Shown here in pieces: positions 16,927-25,656 of a stretch of 64,000 nt of DNA (position 1 is its first letter; every line of letters begins with the position of its first letter). Source of the DNA: Mycobacterium sp. OAS707 (GTDB taxonomy: Bacteria > Actinomycetota > Actinomycetes > Mycobacteriales > Mycobacteriaceae); assembly GCF_014873705.1 (NCBI RefSeq), contig NZ_JADBDS010000003.1, forward strand, positions 1,054,001 through 1,118,000, given 5' to 3'. The position numbers and the translations under genes are program-made. Below the pieces are notes generated by a model. That model had not been told where the DNA came from. It made no database searches and was given only the letters and a program-made list of their open reading frames with translations.

Positions 16927-17547
16927 ATGACCAGGAACGCCAGCCGACTGGCACTCACCGCGGTAGCAGCCGTCATGCTGACCGCCGGGTGCACATCACA
17001 GGCGGGTTCGACTGCGGCACAGCATAGTTCGACGACAGCGCCGGCCCCGACGACGGCTGCCCCCAGTGTCGCCGCGGTGCAGCTCGCCGACTTGCTGTCA
17101 GCGCCTGTTCCAGAGCTGTGTGAGCACGAACCGGGCAATCTTGTGAACGGACAGCTGCCCAATCAGGATCCCCATAACGGGCAGGTCCGGGTTGCCAGGA
17201 AGGGGTATCCGGACGGTGACTACTGGGTCGCGTTCGGTGACCTGACCGGTGATGGCGTCGAGGACGGCGCGCTGGTCACTGAGTGCAGCGCAGGCGGCGT
17301 TCCATGGGCGGCCACCGTACAGCTCTACGCCGGTGGGCCCACGCGGCTGGGCGGCGTGGACTTGAGCGACCTGACTCACGGACGCGAAGTGGTGACCGGG
17401 TTGTCGATCGCCGACGGGATCGCGCACGTGTCGTGGCTGACCCAGGGTCCAGATGACCCGGAATGCTGCGGCACCGTGCGCATGACAGCAGATCTGCGCT
17501 GGGACGGCTCGAGAGTCGTGACGGAGAACGTCCAGCGAATCAACTGA
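16927..17547 (+). CDS. Putative lipoprotein
   Basis: 206 aa. The signal sequence ends in the lipobox LTAGC (Cys at about residue 22), then a Ser/Thr/Ala/Pro linker of about 30 residues. The outer domain contains DLTGDGVEDGALVTECSAGG, an Asp-rich loop like the calcium loops of FG-GAP/VCBS-type proteins, and a late CC pair. The RBS GAAAGGAAA precedes the ATG. Likely a cell-envelope surface lipoprotein of unknown role. It starts 95 bases from the divergent repeat protein start. Confidence 0.75.
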   Translation: MTRNASRLALTAVAAVMLTAGCTSQAGSTAAQHSSTTAPAPTTAAPSVAAVQLADLLSAPVPELCEHEPGNLVNGQLPNQDPHNGQVRVARKGYPDGDYWVAFGDLTGDGVEDGALVTECSAGGVPWAATVQLYAGGPTRLGGVDLSDLTHGREVVTGLSIADGIAHVSWLTQGPDDPECCGTVRMTADLRWDGSRVVTENVQRIN

Positions 17548-17645
17548 ACTGCGCTGCGTGGTCCAGCGAAATGGTTCCACGCCGTGGGCGGATGAACCAC
17601 AATGTGTTCTTTCGCTCGGCCTAGGAACTACCTGGCAGGACCACC

Positions 17646-19724
17646 GTGGCACATGATGTGATCGCTTTCGACATCACGCTGGATCACTCATGTGCCGACG
17701 TCTGGGGCATCCTGGAGGCGCCCGACGGGTATCCGCGATACTTTCGCGGCCTCGGGTCGTGCGAAGAGGTTGCCGGCAAAGGCCTGCACTTCGAGGTCCG
17801 GCTGGCCACCCCTCGCGGCGCCGTGATGGTTCACGAGATGCGGCAGACGCTCCGCCGGTCGAACCTGCTGATGTGGCTCCACTCAACCCAGGTGAGTGAT
17901 TCCTTCGTGTCGATTCGCCTGACGCCCGAAAAGGGCGGCACCCGGATCGCGCTGAAGATCTTCGGCGTCGGACTGCTGCATCCCGACCTCGAAAAGGTCA
18001 GCGACGGCGCCATCCGGAACTGGCTCAAGGAAGGGCTGCTACGGGTTTCGGACTACCTCGAAGGCAAGCAGTCGTCAGTTCTGGTCAATATGGGAGACGG
18101 GCGTTCACTGCAGCTCAGCGTCATGAAGACGATGATCGCGAGCGGTGTCGTGCGTGCGTCGCGACCGGATCGTGGCCTGCGACAGCTCAATTCGCTTGCC
18201 AAGTGGGGCTTCACGCTTGCCGGCGGCCTCGGGGCGGCCGCCGCGCGGTCACCGCGCAACATAGCGTCGATCGATCGGTACGGCACGTCGACCTACGCGG
18301 ACATGGCCGAACGCACCACACGCCTGGCGTCGGGCCTCACTGCGGGGGGCTTCACCAGCGACAGTAAGTTCGCGGTCCTCGCGCGCAATCATTGCGCGAT
18401 GGTCGAGTGCATGGTGGCTTCGAGCAAGCTGGGTGCGGACCTGTTGTTGCTCAACACCGGCCTTTCGGCGCACACGATCGAATTGATCATTGCGAACAAC
18501 GCGGTCGACGCGATATTCGTCGACGACGACTTCGAACCTCTGGTCCGTTATCTCCCTGCAGAGCTTCCGCGGATCTCGACGCACCCTGATTCGCTTGTCT
18601 CGCAGTGGCGTTCGATCGACGATGTCATCTCCGCGGGCGCAGGCGCAACGGTGGCGCCGCCGAAACAGCCCGGCAGGCTCATCGTTCTCACCTCGGGTAC
18701 CACCGGCACGCCCAAGGGTGCACGCCGGCCAACACCTCCGGGCTTCGGCGCAATCGCCGCGATGTTGTCGCGGATGCCGCTACATCGCGACGAGGTGATG
18801 ATGCTGTCTGCGCCGCTGTTCCACGCCTGGGGCCTGGCCGCACTGCAAGTGAGCACGCCGCTACTCGCGACCGTGGTGCTGATGGAACGGTTCGACGCCG
18901 AAGAATGCCTCAAAACCATTGCGCTGCATCGCTGCACCGTGCTGATCTTGGTTCCGGTCATGTTGCAGCGCATTCTCGAGTTGCCCGCCGAGGTGATCGA
19001 TCGCTACGACACGTCATCGCTGCGGGTGGTCGCCAGCAGCGGGTCGCCGATTCCCGGTGCGGCCGTCGTCAAGTTCATGGACACCTTCGGCGACATTCTG
19101 TACAACTTCTACGGGTCCACCGAGGTGTCGTGGGCGACGATCGCCGATCCAACCGACCTGCGCCTTGCGCCCACGACCGCCGGTCGACCACCGCTGGGCA
19201 CTCGCATCGCCATTCTCGGTCAGAACGGCGATCCCGTGCCGGTCGGTGCCGTCGGCCGCATCTTCGTCGGCAACGACATGCTGTTCGACGGCTACACCAA
19301 TGCGGCGTCGCCCGCCATCGAAGACCAGCTGATGGACACCGGGGATCTCGGGTACCTCGACGCCAGCGGTCGGCTTTTCGTCGCCGGACGCGACGACGAG
19401 ATGATCATCTCCGGCGGAGAGAACGTCTTTCCGCGGCCTGTCGAGGAAGCCATCGCCGCCCTGCCACAGGTCGTCGAGGCGGCAGTGGTCGGCGTTCCCG
19501 ATCCGGAGTTCGGTCAACGCCTCGCCGCGTTCGTCGTCCGCGCCGAAGGGGCGTCGCTGGATGAAGCGATGGTCAAGAACTTCGTCCGAAACCGCCTGAG
19601 CCGCTTCTCGATTCCGCGCGACGTCACGTTCGTCAGTCAGCTGCCGCGCACCGCGACGGGAAAAGTGTTGAAGCGTCATCTGACCGACGGCCAGTTCCCG
19701 CTGGAGACAGGCTGGCCCGGCTAG
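17646..19724 (+). CDS. SRPBCC domain fused to acyl-CoA/AMP ligase (FadD-like)
   Basis: 692 aa from a GTG at 17646. Residues 1-145 form an SRPBCC (START-like, ligand-binding) domain: VIAFDITLDHSCADVWGILEAPDGYP...LHFEVRL, with the long C-terminal helix at about 115-140. Residues ~185-692 are a full ANL ligase with the P-loop LTSGTTGTPKGARR, YGSTEV, MDTGDLGYLDASGRLFVAGRDDEMI and the C-terminal catalytic Lys in LPRTATGKVLKRHL. It should adenylate a carboxylic acid, probably a lipid, and load it on CoA or a carrier. The fused binding domain may deliver the hydrophobic acid. It converges on the MFS gene. Confidence 0.88.
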   Translation: MAHDVIAFDITLDHSCADVWGILEAPDGYPRYFRGLGSCEEVAGKGLHFEVRLATPRGAVMVHEMRQTLRRSNLLMWLHSTQVSDSFVSIRLTPEKGGTRIALKIFGVGLLHPDLEKVSDGAIRNWLKEGLLRVSDYLEGKQSSVLVNMGDGRSLQLSVMKTMIASGVVRASRPDRGLRQLNSLAKWGFTLAGGLGAAAARSPRNIASIDRYGTSTYADMAERTTRLASGLTAGGFTSDSKFAVLARNHCAMVECMVASSKLGADLLLLNTGLSAHTIELIIANNAVDAIFVDDDFEPLVRYLPAELPRISTHPDSLVSQWRSIDDVISAGAGATVAPPKQPGRLIVLTSGTTGTPKGARRPTPPGFGAIAAMLSRMPLHRDEVMMLSAPLFHAWGLAALQVSTPLLATVVLMERFDAEECLKTIALHRCTVLILVPVMLQRILELPAEVIDRYDTSSLRVVASSGSPIPGAAVVKFMDTFGDILYNFYGSTEVSWATIADPTDLRLAPTTAGRPPLGTRIAILGQNGDPVPVGAVGRIFVGNDMLFDGYTNAASPAIEDQLMDTGDLGYLDASGRLFVAGRDDEMIISGGENVFPRPVEEAIAALPQVVEAAVVGVPDPEFGQRLAAFVVRAEGASLDEAMVKNFVRNRLSRFSIPRDVTFVSQLPRTATGKVLKRHLTDGQFPLETGWPG

Positions 19725-19729
19725 CGCGG

Positions 19730-21154
19730 TCAGGGGGTCGACGCTGACGAACGCCGCAGTCCGCCGGGGATGAAGACGAGCGCAAGTACGGCGACCATCA
19801 AATACAGAGCGGCCGCACCGATGGCGGTGACGTGAAACCCAGCAAGGAAGCCGGGCGCGTCGGGTTGGCCTGCGATCGCTCCGGCGACGGCGATACCGAT
19901 CGCTCCACCCGCCTGGCGCGATGTGTTGTTGATGGCCGAAGCCAAACCGGCACGCTCCGATGGAACCGTGCTGATCGCAGCGGACACGACTGCAGGCGTC
20001 AAGATTCCGAGGCCAATACCCCAAAGCAAGAACGCGGGAAGCAGCAGCGCATAGGTCGATCGCGGTTGCGCCAGCGCCAGGAGGCCGAGGCCGGCGGCGG
20101 CGATGACGAGACCCGCGCCGGCGGGCAGTCGCGGACCGATGCGGCTCGTCAGCCGCCCCGCGAGCGGAGCGAGGATGGCCAGCGGAGCAAAGAGGGGGAC
20201 GATGAACAGTCCGGCGACCAGCGCCGAACGGCCTTGAACCGTCTGCAGATACAGCGTCAGAACGAACAGCATCCCGAGCGTGCACAGGTTCATCGTCGCA
20301 GCCGCGACATTGGCCACCGTGAACACCGGGCGCCGGAACAACGCCAGCGGCAACATCGCGTCATCACCCCGTGCACGCTCGACGACGACGAACCCGACGA
20401 GCAACACCACCGCGGCGACCGCCGCGCCGATCACCTCAGCGGACCGTGCGCCGGAATGCCCTGCGCCAATGAACGCGAAGGTGATCGCCGCCAGGGCCAG
20501 CACACCTAAGACGACGCCAACCACATCGAGGCTTCTTCCCTGCCGATCCGTGCTCTCCTTTACCAGGATCGCCGCCGCGACGACCGCCAACACCACGATC
20601 GGTACGTTGATGAGAAATATTGCGCGCCAACCGAAGCCGGCGATCAGCGCTCCTCCCAGCAGCGGGCCGGCGGGCAAGGCCAAGCTTCCGATTCCTGCCC
20701 AAATCCCGATCGCTTTGGCCTGCTCGCGGCCTTCACCAAACGCATGCGTGATGATCGCGAGCGTGCCCGGTAGCAGCAGCGCGGCACCGACACCCTGGAA
20801 CACCCGCGCGCTGACAAGCACCGCCACGTCAGGGGCGACGGCACAAGCCAAGGACGCGACGCCGAACACCACCAGTCCGCACAACACGACGCGTTTATGT
20901 CCGTGTAGGTCGCCGACCGTGCCGCCGGCGAGCATCAGCGATGCGAGAGCCAACGCGTAGCCGTCGACCACCCATTGCAGTCCGCTCACCGATGCCCCGA
21001 GCCCCGATGCGATCGACGGGAGAGCGACATTGACGATGGTCACGTCGAGCAGCACCAGGAAATATCCGGCGCACATCACCACCAGCACGGCATACGGCGA
21101 TACGTCTCTCGGCCTGAACAGTGATCTCAGCGGTGTCGATGAAATTTGTGACAT
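19730..21154 (-). CDS. MFS drug:proton antiporter, DHA2 (EmrB/QacA) family, 14 TM
   Basis: 474 aa with about 14 hydrophobic segments. Motif A is seen as GTVGDLHGHKRVVL (about residues 80-93), motif C-like GPLLGGALIAGFGWRAIFLINVP near 165-187, and the DHA2 start YFLVLLDVTIVNVALPSIASGLG is typical. It should export lipophilic drugs or a metabolite using the proton gradient. It follows the DinB/mycothiol-type gene at 21203-21988 on the same strand (48-base gap), so the two may be one transcript. Confidence 0.9.
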   Translation of the reverse strand: MSQISSTPLRSLFRPRDVSPYAVLVVMCAGYFLVLLDVTIVNVALPSIASGLGASVSGLQWVVDGYALALASLMLAGGTVGDLHGHKRVVLCGLVVFGVASLACAVAPDVAVLVSARVFQGVGAALLLPGTLAIITHAFGEGREQAKAIGIWAGIGSLALPAGPLLGGALIAGFGWRAIFLINVPIVVLAVVAAAILVKESTDRQGRSLDVVGVVLGVLALAAITFAFIGAGHSGARSAEVIGAAVAAVVLLVGFVVVERARGDDAMLPLALFRRPVFTVANVAAATMNLCTLGMLFVLTLYLQTVQGRSALVAGLFIVPLFAPLAILAPLAGRLTSRIGPRLPAGAGLVIAAAGLGLLALAQPRSTYALLLPAFLLWGIGLGILTPAVVSAAISTVPSERAGLASAINNTSRQAGGAIGIAVAGAIAGQPDAPGFLAGFHVTAIGAAALYLMVAVLALVFIPGGLRRSSASTP

Positions 21155-21202
21155 CCCTTCCCCTCAACAGTTGGTTCTGGCTGGCGGGCGAGGCGCGTCG
21201 GG

Positions 21203-21988
21203 TCAGTAGCCGCTGAGCAGTGTGCGCAGGCGACCCAGCGCGACTGGTCCGACGGTGCTGCAGACGCGGCTGGGGTCTGCCGGCCGGCGTCCCCACAACA
21301 GCAGTACCCGCGCTGCGCGGTCGGTTTCGATCGTCGCAGCGCCCTCGGCAGGTTCAAGCGCGATGGAAGATTCCTGCGCGTCGGCGGTGATGACCACGTC
21401 GGGGTCGCCGTTCACCCTGATTCTGGATTCGATGCGGTCAGCGCCCAGTGCCGCCAGTCGTTCGAGTCCTCTTTTGAGCAGTGGGAGGCCGACGGCGTGC
21501 ACACTGTGTTCGGTCATCCACGGCTCGCCCAGCCGTGCCTGTGCACCCGGCTGGTCACCCGTGATGTCCCAGCCATGCAGCACGAGCTCCTCACGCATGT
21601 GTTCGGCGAACCACGCCGGCTTCATGGTGCGGCCAGTCCAAGCGACGTCAGTGTCGTCGGGCAGGTCTTCGGCCGCCTCCGCGGCTCGGCCTAGCCGGGC
21701 CATCTGTGCGGCGAATGCCGACCACAGGTCGGTGTCGTTCATCGCCCGATAGCGCGCTTCGCGCTGCTCGAATGCACGGGTCTGGACGGGCGCGCCGGAC
21801 AGGTGGCCTTCGAGGACTCGCGCCAGTTCTTCGGCGTTGCCGGTTTGATGGATGACGATGTCGCGAACGGTCCAGGCTTCACACCACGTCCCGGCGTCGG
21901 GTCGGCGGCGCTGAACTGCTTCGGCGAACGGCGCCCATTCCGGGAAACGATCCCCGTCCACATGATGATCGGTCGACGAAGTATTCAT
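21203..21988 (-). CDS. Maleylpyruvate isomerase-type mycothiol-dependent (DinB-like) protein
   Basis: 261 aa. The N-terminal DinB-like four-helix domain has WCEAWTVRDIVIHQTGNAEEL and WTGRTMKPAWFAEHMREELVLHGWDI. The three His residues (in VIHQ, AEHM and LHGWD) would form the metal site of the MDMPI family. The C-terminal 90 residues form the usual alpha/beta SCP2-like MDMPI_C domain ending in LLLWGRRP. Family members transfer or isomerise using mycothiol or act in detoxification; the exact reaction is unknown. It is upstream of the MFS exporter, which fits a detoxification pair. Confidence 0.82.
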   Translation of the reverse strand: MNTSSTDHHVDGDRFPEWAPFAEAVQRRRPDAGTWCEAWTVRDIVIHQTGNAEELARVLEGHLSGAPVQTRAFEQREARYRAMNDTDLWSAFAAQMARLGRAAEAAEDLPDDTDVAWTGRTMKPAWFAEHMREELVLHGWDITGDQPGAQARLGEPWMTEHSVHAVGLPLLKRGLERLAALGADRIESRIRVNGDPDVVITADAQESSIALEPAEGAATIETDRAARVLLLWGRRPADPSRVCSTVGPVALGRLRTLLSGY

Positions 21989-22059
21989 GAGTCCATGGTC
22001 AACGCGGAATGATTCGATCGGCGTCGAACCATTGCCGGTGCCTTAGCCCATACCGTCGT

Positions 22060-22365
22060 TCAGTCCGGCCAGATGCCTTCGAGCATGACAAGAGGCTCCA
22101 CGCCGGGTCCGGCGCTTCGAAACCAACTGCGGCCGCTGAGCTTCCAGATCCAATGCCCGTTGGCTGCGTACAGCGTCACGTGGGTGCCATCGAAACTCAA
22201 CCCGACGTCGGGATTCGCTTGGCTGTGCTCCAGGACATGACGGGCGAACCACATGATCGGCGGCGCGTGCTCCACACACAGCCGCTCGCCCTCACGGCGA
22301 AACCGTACTTCGCCGAACGACGGCGGCGGGTCGCCGGCGTGCATCTCCGCGCTCATAGCCAGCAT
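22060..22365 (-). CDS. Small hypothetical protein
   Basis: 101 aa. The sequence has a coding-like composition (RREGERLCVEHAPPIMWFARHVLEHSQANPDVGLSFDG split over beta-like strands) and ends with LVMLEGIWPD. An alternative ATG is at 22356. No signal peptide or TM segment. It stands alone on the minus strand between the ketosynthase and the DinB gene. The 270 bases upstream (22366-22635) show nothing I can support. Confidence 0.5.
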   Translation of the reverse strand: MLAMSAEMHAGDPPPSFGEVRFRREGERLCVEHAPPIMWFARHVLEHSQANPDVGLSFDGTHVTLYAANGHWIWKLSGRSWFRSAGPGVEPLVMLEGIWPD

Positions 22366-22635
22366 TCGTTGCCCGCACAGTCGCGGATGGGTTCGTATGC
22401 CTGGTTGTGACAGGTTGGCCGATGCTGTTACCGCGGCGCGCGTCGCGCACCGCTTTGATCACCGCGGCGCCGGTGACCGCACTTTGCACCAGCACCCGAG
22501 TCACTGCTCGCACAACGTCCACATTGGCCTCACGATCGCGTTCCGATACAGACCATTCGGAGCCGACACTTCATTGGATGGGTTAGCGCCCGATTCAACG
22601 GCTGACGCAATTGATCAAAGCTGCCAGGCCTTCGG

Positions 22636-23886
22636 TCAGTACGCGCCGAACACCACTGCGACGTTGTTGCCGCCGATTCCCAGGGAATTGCTCAGCGCAA
22701 AGCCGAGATTGGCACGTCGCGCACCGTCGGTGACGACGTCGAGGTCGATTTCGGGATCGAGATTCTTCAGATTCAGCGTGGGCGGCACGACGCCGTCGCG
22801 CAGGGCCTGCACAGTCAGCACGGCCTCCACCGCCCCTGCGGCTCCCAGCGAGTGCCCCAACGCCGCCTTCGGCGCATACACCGCAGGCATGTGGCCGCCG
22901 AGCGCGCGTCTGATGGCGCGGGCTTCGGCAAGGTCGCCGATCACGGTTCCGGCGGCGTGCGCGTTGACATGGTCGATGTCCGATGGCGCCAACCCGGCCA
23001 GATCTAGTGCACGGACGATGGCGTCGGCGGCGCGCTCCCCGTCGGGCTCTGGCGTGAGAGCGTCGTGACCGTCGGAGGTGATGGCGCCGCCCAGCATGCG
23101 GGCCAGGATGGGCGCACCGCGGGCCTTTGCGTGTTGCTCGGTCTCGAGCAGCAGCAGCGCGCCGGCCTCGCCGAACACCATGCCGTCGCGGTCCTGATCG
23201 AACGGTCGGCACGCGCCCGGCGGGTCGTCGTTGTTGGTCGACAACATCCCCAGATGCGAGAACGCCGCAACCGGAACGGGCTCGATACCGGTTTCCACAC
23301 CGCCACAGATCGCGATGTCGGCGTCGCCGAACACTATGGTCCGCCACGCCTGGACAAGGGCTGCGGAACCCGAGGCGTCGGCCAACATCGGGCTGAGGAT
23401 TCCCGCCTTGGCGCCACGGTCGAGTCCCACCGCGGCCGCGGGCGCGTTTGGCATGTGCATCTGCACCGAAAGCGGATTGGCCGCGCGCATGCCGCGGGCC
23501 AGAAAATCGTCGTAGAGCAACACAAGCGCCTCGGTAGACCCCTGCGCATGCCCGATCGACACCATCAGCCGGGCGGTGTCGACATCAGGGGAGTTCGCCG
23601 TCTCCCACAGCCGGCGACTGAGCACCACCGCCATCTTCTGCATGTACGACAATCGACGAATCTCGATGCGGGTCAGGTGCTCGTCGAACGTTTCGCGAAG
23701 TTGGCCGCCGATGCGCACCGGGGAGTCGAACTGGTCGACGAACTCTTTGTCCAGCTCTCGGATGCCGCTTTCTCCCGCCAGCAGGCGCTGCCAGCTGTTC
23801 TCCGCGTCGGGTGCCAGAGCGGTGCTCGAGACCACCGCCGTGACCACGACATCGGGTAGGCCCTGACCCGTTCTCACCGCAGCCAT
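22636..23886 (-). CDS. KasA/KasB-like beta-ketoacyl synthase lacking the catalytic cysteine
   Basis: 416 aa, full length for the KAS II/elongating condensing enzyme fold. The C-terminal His residues are present in VNAHAAGTVIGD (His310) and the Lys-His pair in PKAALGHSLGAAGAVE (Lys340, His345). The nucleophile position, normally ACSSG or ACASG, reads LADASGSAAL with Asp170. The GAC codon is clear in the DNA. It therefore cannot form the acyl-Cys intermediate. It may act as a decarboxylase, as a chain-length-factor-like partner, or be inactive. It lies 18 bases after the zinc-ribbon-like small gene on the same strand. Confidence 0.88.
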   Translation of the reverse strand: MAAVRTGQGLPDVVVTAVVSSTALAPDAENSWQRLLAGESGIRELDKEFVDQFDSPVRIGGQLRETFDEHLTRIEIRRLSYMQKMAVVLSRRLWETANSPDVDTARLMVSIGHAQGSTEALVLLYDDFLARGMRAANPLSVQMHMPNAPAAAVGLDRGAKAGILSPMLADASGSAALVQAWRTIVFGDADIAICGGVETGIEPVPVAAFSHLGMLSTNNDDPPGACRPFDQDRDGMVFGEAGALLLLETEQHAKARGAPILARMLGGAITSDGHDALTPEPDGERAADAIVRALDLAGLAPSDIDHVNAHAAGTVIGDLAEARAIRRALGGHMPAVYAPKAALGHSLGAAGAVEAVLTVQALRDGVVPPTLNLKNLDPEIDLDVVTDGARRANLGFALSNSLGIGGNNVAVVFGAY

Positions 23887-23904
23887 ACCTGCCTGATCCT
23901 CCGT

Positions 23905-24096
23905 TTACTCGCGCGGTCCGCTTCGGGCGCCCTCCTGCTCGCGCGTCTGCTGCCTGCGGCGATGAAGGGAGCATTCGCTGTTCCAACAGGAGGGTCCCCG
24001 CCGAGATTCCGGCCGGGAGCCGACGCTGACCACCCGGACGTACATGGGACGGCCGCACTCACACATCTCGCCCGTGTACTCGTTGCGTCTGGACAT
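23905..24096 (-). CDS. Small cysteine-motif protein, possible zinc ribbon
   Basis: 63 aa. Two cysteine pairs, CECGRP near residue 12 and CWNSEC near 37, are followed by an Arg/Gln-rich tail, the pattern of a small zinc-binding protein. It ends 18 bases before the ketosynthase start on the same strand, so the two are probably co-transcribed. The ribosome binding site (GGGCGG) is weak. Function unknown. Confidence 0.5.
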   Translation of the reverse strand: MSRRNEYTGEMCECGRPMYVRVVSVGSRPESRRGPSCWNSECSLHRRRQQTREQEGARSGPRE

Positions 24097-24159
24097 CGCT
24101 GCCGCCCTTGCTCGGTCGTCTCGGCGTCTCGCTGGCCTAGGAGACGAAGTTCGCCGCGG

Positions 24160-24330
24160 TCATACCCCGGTCGGCCCCGTGGCAAACGCCGTTGCGACAA
24201 CGCGGCCGACTTCGGCGAGCAGGTGAAGGAACCAGCTGACCGTCCTCCAATTCGGCTCCTCGGCTAAGCAATTGACGCCAATCGCGGAGCCCAGCGCGAA
24301 GAAGATAGCCGTACTAAGATAAAGCGACAT
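24160..24330 (-). CDS. Possible small membrane protein overlapping the cutinase start
   Basis: 56 aa if it starts at the ATG at 24330. One hydrophobic helix (about residues 3-20) and a second amphipathic one follow (WFLHLLAEVGRVVATAF). Its start codon shares the palindromic CATG at 24328-24331 with the cutinase ATG on the other strand, so one of the two starts may be wrong. No strong ribosome binding site. Low confidence. Confidence 0.3.
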   Translation of the reverse strand: MSLYLSTAIFFALGSAIGVNCLAEEPNWRTVSWFLHLLAEVGRVVATAFATGPTGV

Positions 24331-25030
24331 GAGATCGGCCCCATCGAAGAGCCGCGCGCGCGGACGATTTGTCGCTTGGATGCTCTGCTTTGCCACCGCG
24401 CCTGTGTTGGCCCTGACATGCGTCGTGCCACCGGCCTCCGCGGCTTCGTCATGTCCGGACATCGAAGTAGTGTTCGCCCGCGGTACGAACGAGCCACCAG
24501 GTGTTGGTAGGACAGGGCAGACGTTCGTTGATGCGTTGCGGACTCTTGTCGGATCCAAGTCGATCGATGTTCATCCCGTGAGCTACCCAGCCTCAGACCA
24601 GTGGGCGACCGGTCTCGACGGCATCAAAGACGCAGGCGCCCATGTGGTTTCGATGGCCACCACCTGCCCGAAGACGAAGATGGTGCTCGGTGGCTTCTCC
24701 CAGGGCGCGGCGGTGATGGGATTCGTGACGTCAGCTTCGGTGCCTGCTGGCGTGGATCCTGCGACGGTTCCCAAACCGCTGCAGCCCGAGGTCGCAGACC
24801 ATGTCGCAGCAGTCGTGCTCTTCGGGCTGCCCAACGACCGAGCGATGAATTTCCTCGGCCAGCCGCCAGTGGCGATCGGTTCGTTGTATCAGCCCAAGAC
24901 GGCGAAGCTCTGCGCGCCTGAAGACCCCGTGTGCTCGGACGGGCTCAACTTCGCCATGCACAACCCGGACGCGTACGACGGAGACCTGACCAACCAAGGC
25001 GCGGCCTTCGCCGCCAGTCGGCTCACCTAG
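24329..25030 (+). CDS. Cutinase-like secreted esterase (Culp family)
   Basis: 233 aa. A signal peptide with a basic start (MRSAPSKSRARGR) ends near PASAAS at residue ~40. The mature protein has the cutinase pattern: CPDIEVVFARGTNEPPGVG, the nucleophile motif LGGFSQGAAV (Ser near residue 131), the Asp in CAPEDPVCSDG and the His in FAMHNPDAY. Four Cys match the two conserved disulfides. Mycobacterial Culp proteins hydrolyse short to medium esters and phospholipids outside the cell. It converges with the SHOCT gene. Confidence 0.9.
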   Translation: MRSAPSKSRARGRFVAWMLCFATAPVLALTCVVPPASAASSCPDIEVVFARGTNEPPGVGRTGQTFVDALRTLVGSKSIDVHPVSYPASDQWATGLDGIKDAGAHVVSMATTCPKTKMVLGGFSQGAAVMGFVTSASVPAGVDPATVPKPLQPEVADHVAAVVLFGLPNDRAMNFLGQPPVAIGSLYQPKTAKLCAPEDPVCSDGLNFAMHNPDAYDGDLTNQGAAFAASRLT

Positions 25031-25045
25031 CGCGAGAACGCCCGC

Positions 25046-25567
25046 TCAATTTCCGAGCAGCTTTCGCCTGCGCTCCTCGTACTGGACTTCGGTGATCTCG
25101 CCGCGTTCGCGTAGCTGCATCAGCTCCGTCAGCCGGTCCACCGGGCTGCGTGACTCTTCCTGCAGCCATTGCTCGCGCATCGCGAAAGTGGCCTGCTGCG
25201 CGGCATTTCGCCTCTCGACGGAAGGATCGAAAACCACCTTGCGCTGGTCGGCCGGGTCATAGAGAACGGGGATCAACGTATCGGCCCACGGTCGATCTGT
25301 GTCATAGAGCCACGCGTCGATGCGGGCGTCGAAGGCGGGTCCCGCCGCAGGTTCAACGCGCACGCTGATGGTCCACAGAGCGGGTGTGGCTTGAACCGGT
25401 GGACTCTGATAAAACGCGTCATTGCTCCGGTACAAACCTGACACCTTGCGGTGCGCGAAGAGAACTCTCGCCATCGCGGACTCGCCGCGTCGTCGTAACC
25501 TTCGCTCGAGCCGTTTTGCACCGAGGCTGAACACCTTTTGACCTCCGCTCTGGTTGACCGCTTCCAC
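25046..25567 (-). CDS. SHOCT-domain protein
   Basis: 173 aa from a GTG at 25567. The central part is a beta-rich domain (WTISVRVEPAAGPAFDARIDAWL...IPVLYDPADQRKVVFDPS) like those in the protein at 1-735. The C-terminal 30 residues (DRLTELMQLRERGEITEVQYEERRRKLLG) are a SHOCT motif, a short oligomerisation helix pair. No signal or TM segment. Such proteins are common in mycobacteria without a defined role. Confidence 0.75.
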   Translation of the reverse strand: MEAVNQSGGQKVFSLGAKRLERRLRRRGESAMARVLFAHRKVSGLYRSNDAFYQSPPVQATPALWTISVRVEPAAGPAFDARIDAWLYDTDRPWADTLIPVLYDPADQRKVVFDPSVERRNAAQQATFAMREQWLQEESRSPVDRLTELMQLRERGEITEVQYEERRRKLLGN

Positions 25568-25656
25568 GGTAGGCAGCCCCCACTGCTCGATCTAGTCGGC
25601 ATCGATTCAGGGTGCGTGTACCGGGGTATCACCCAACGCGGGTGTAGGGCATCGGG

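Noticed and set aside
20280..20960. Plus-strand frame of 226 aa opposite the MFS gene
   Set aside because: Thr/Ala/Pro-rich antisense shadow of a clear 14-TM transporter.
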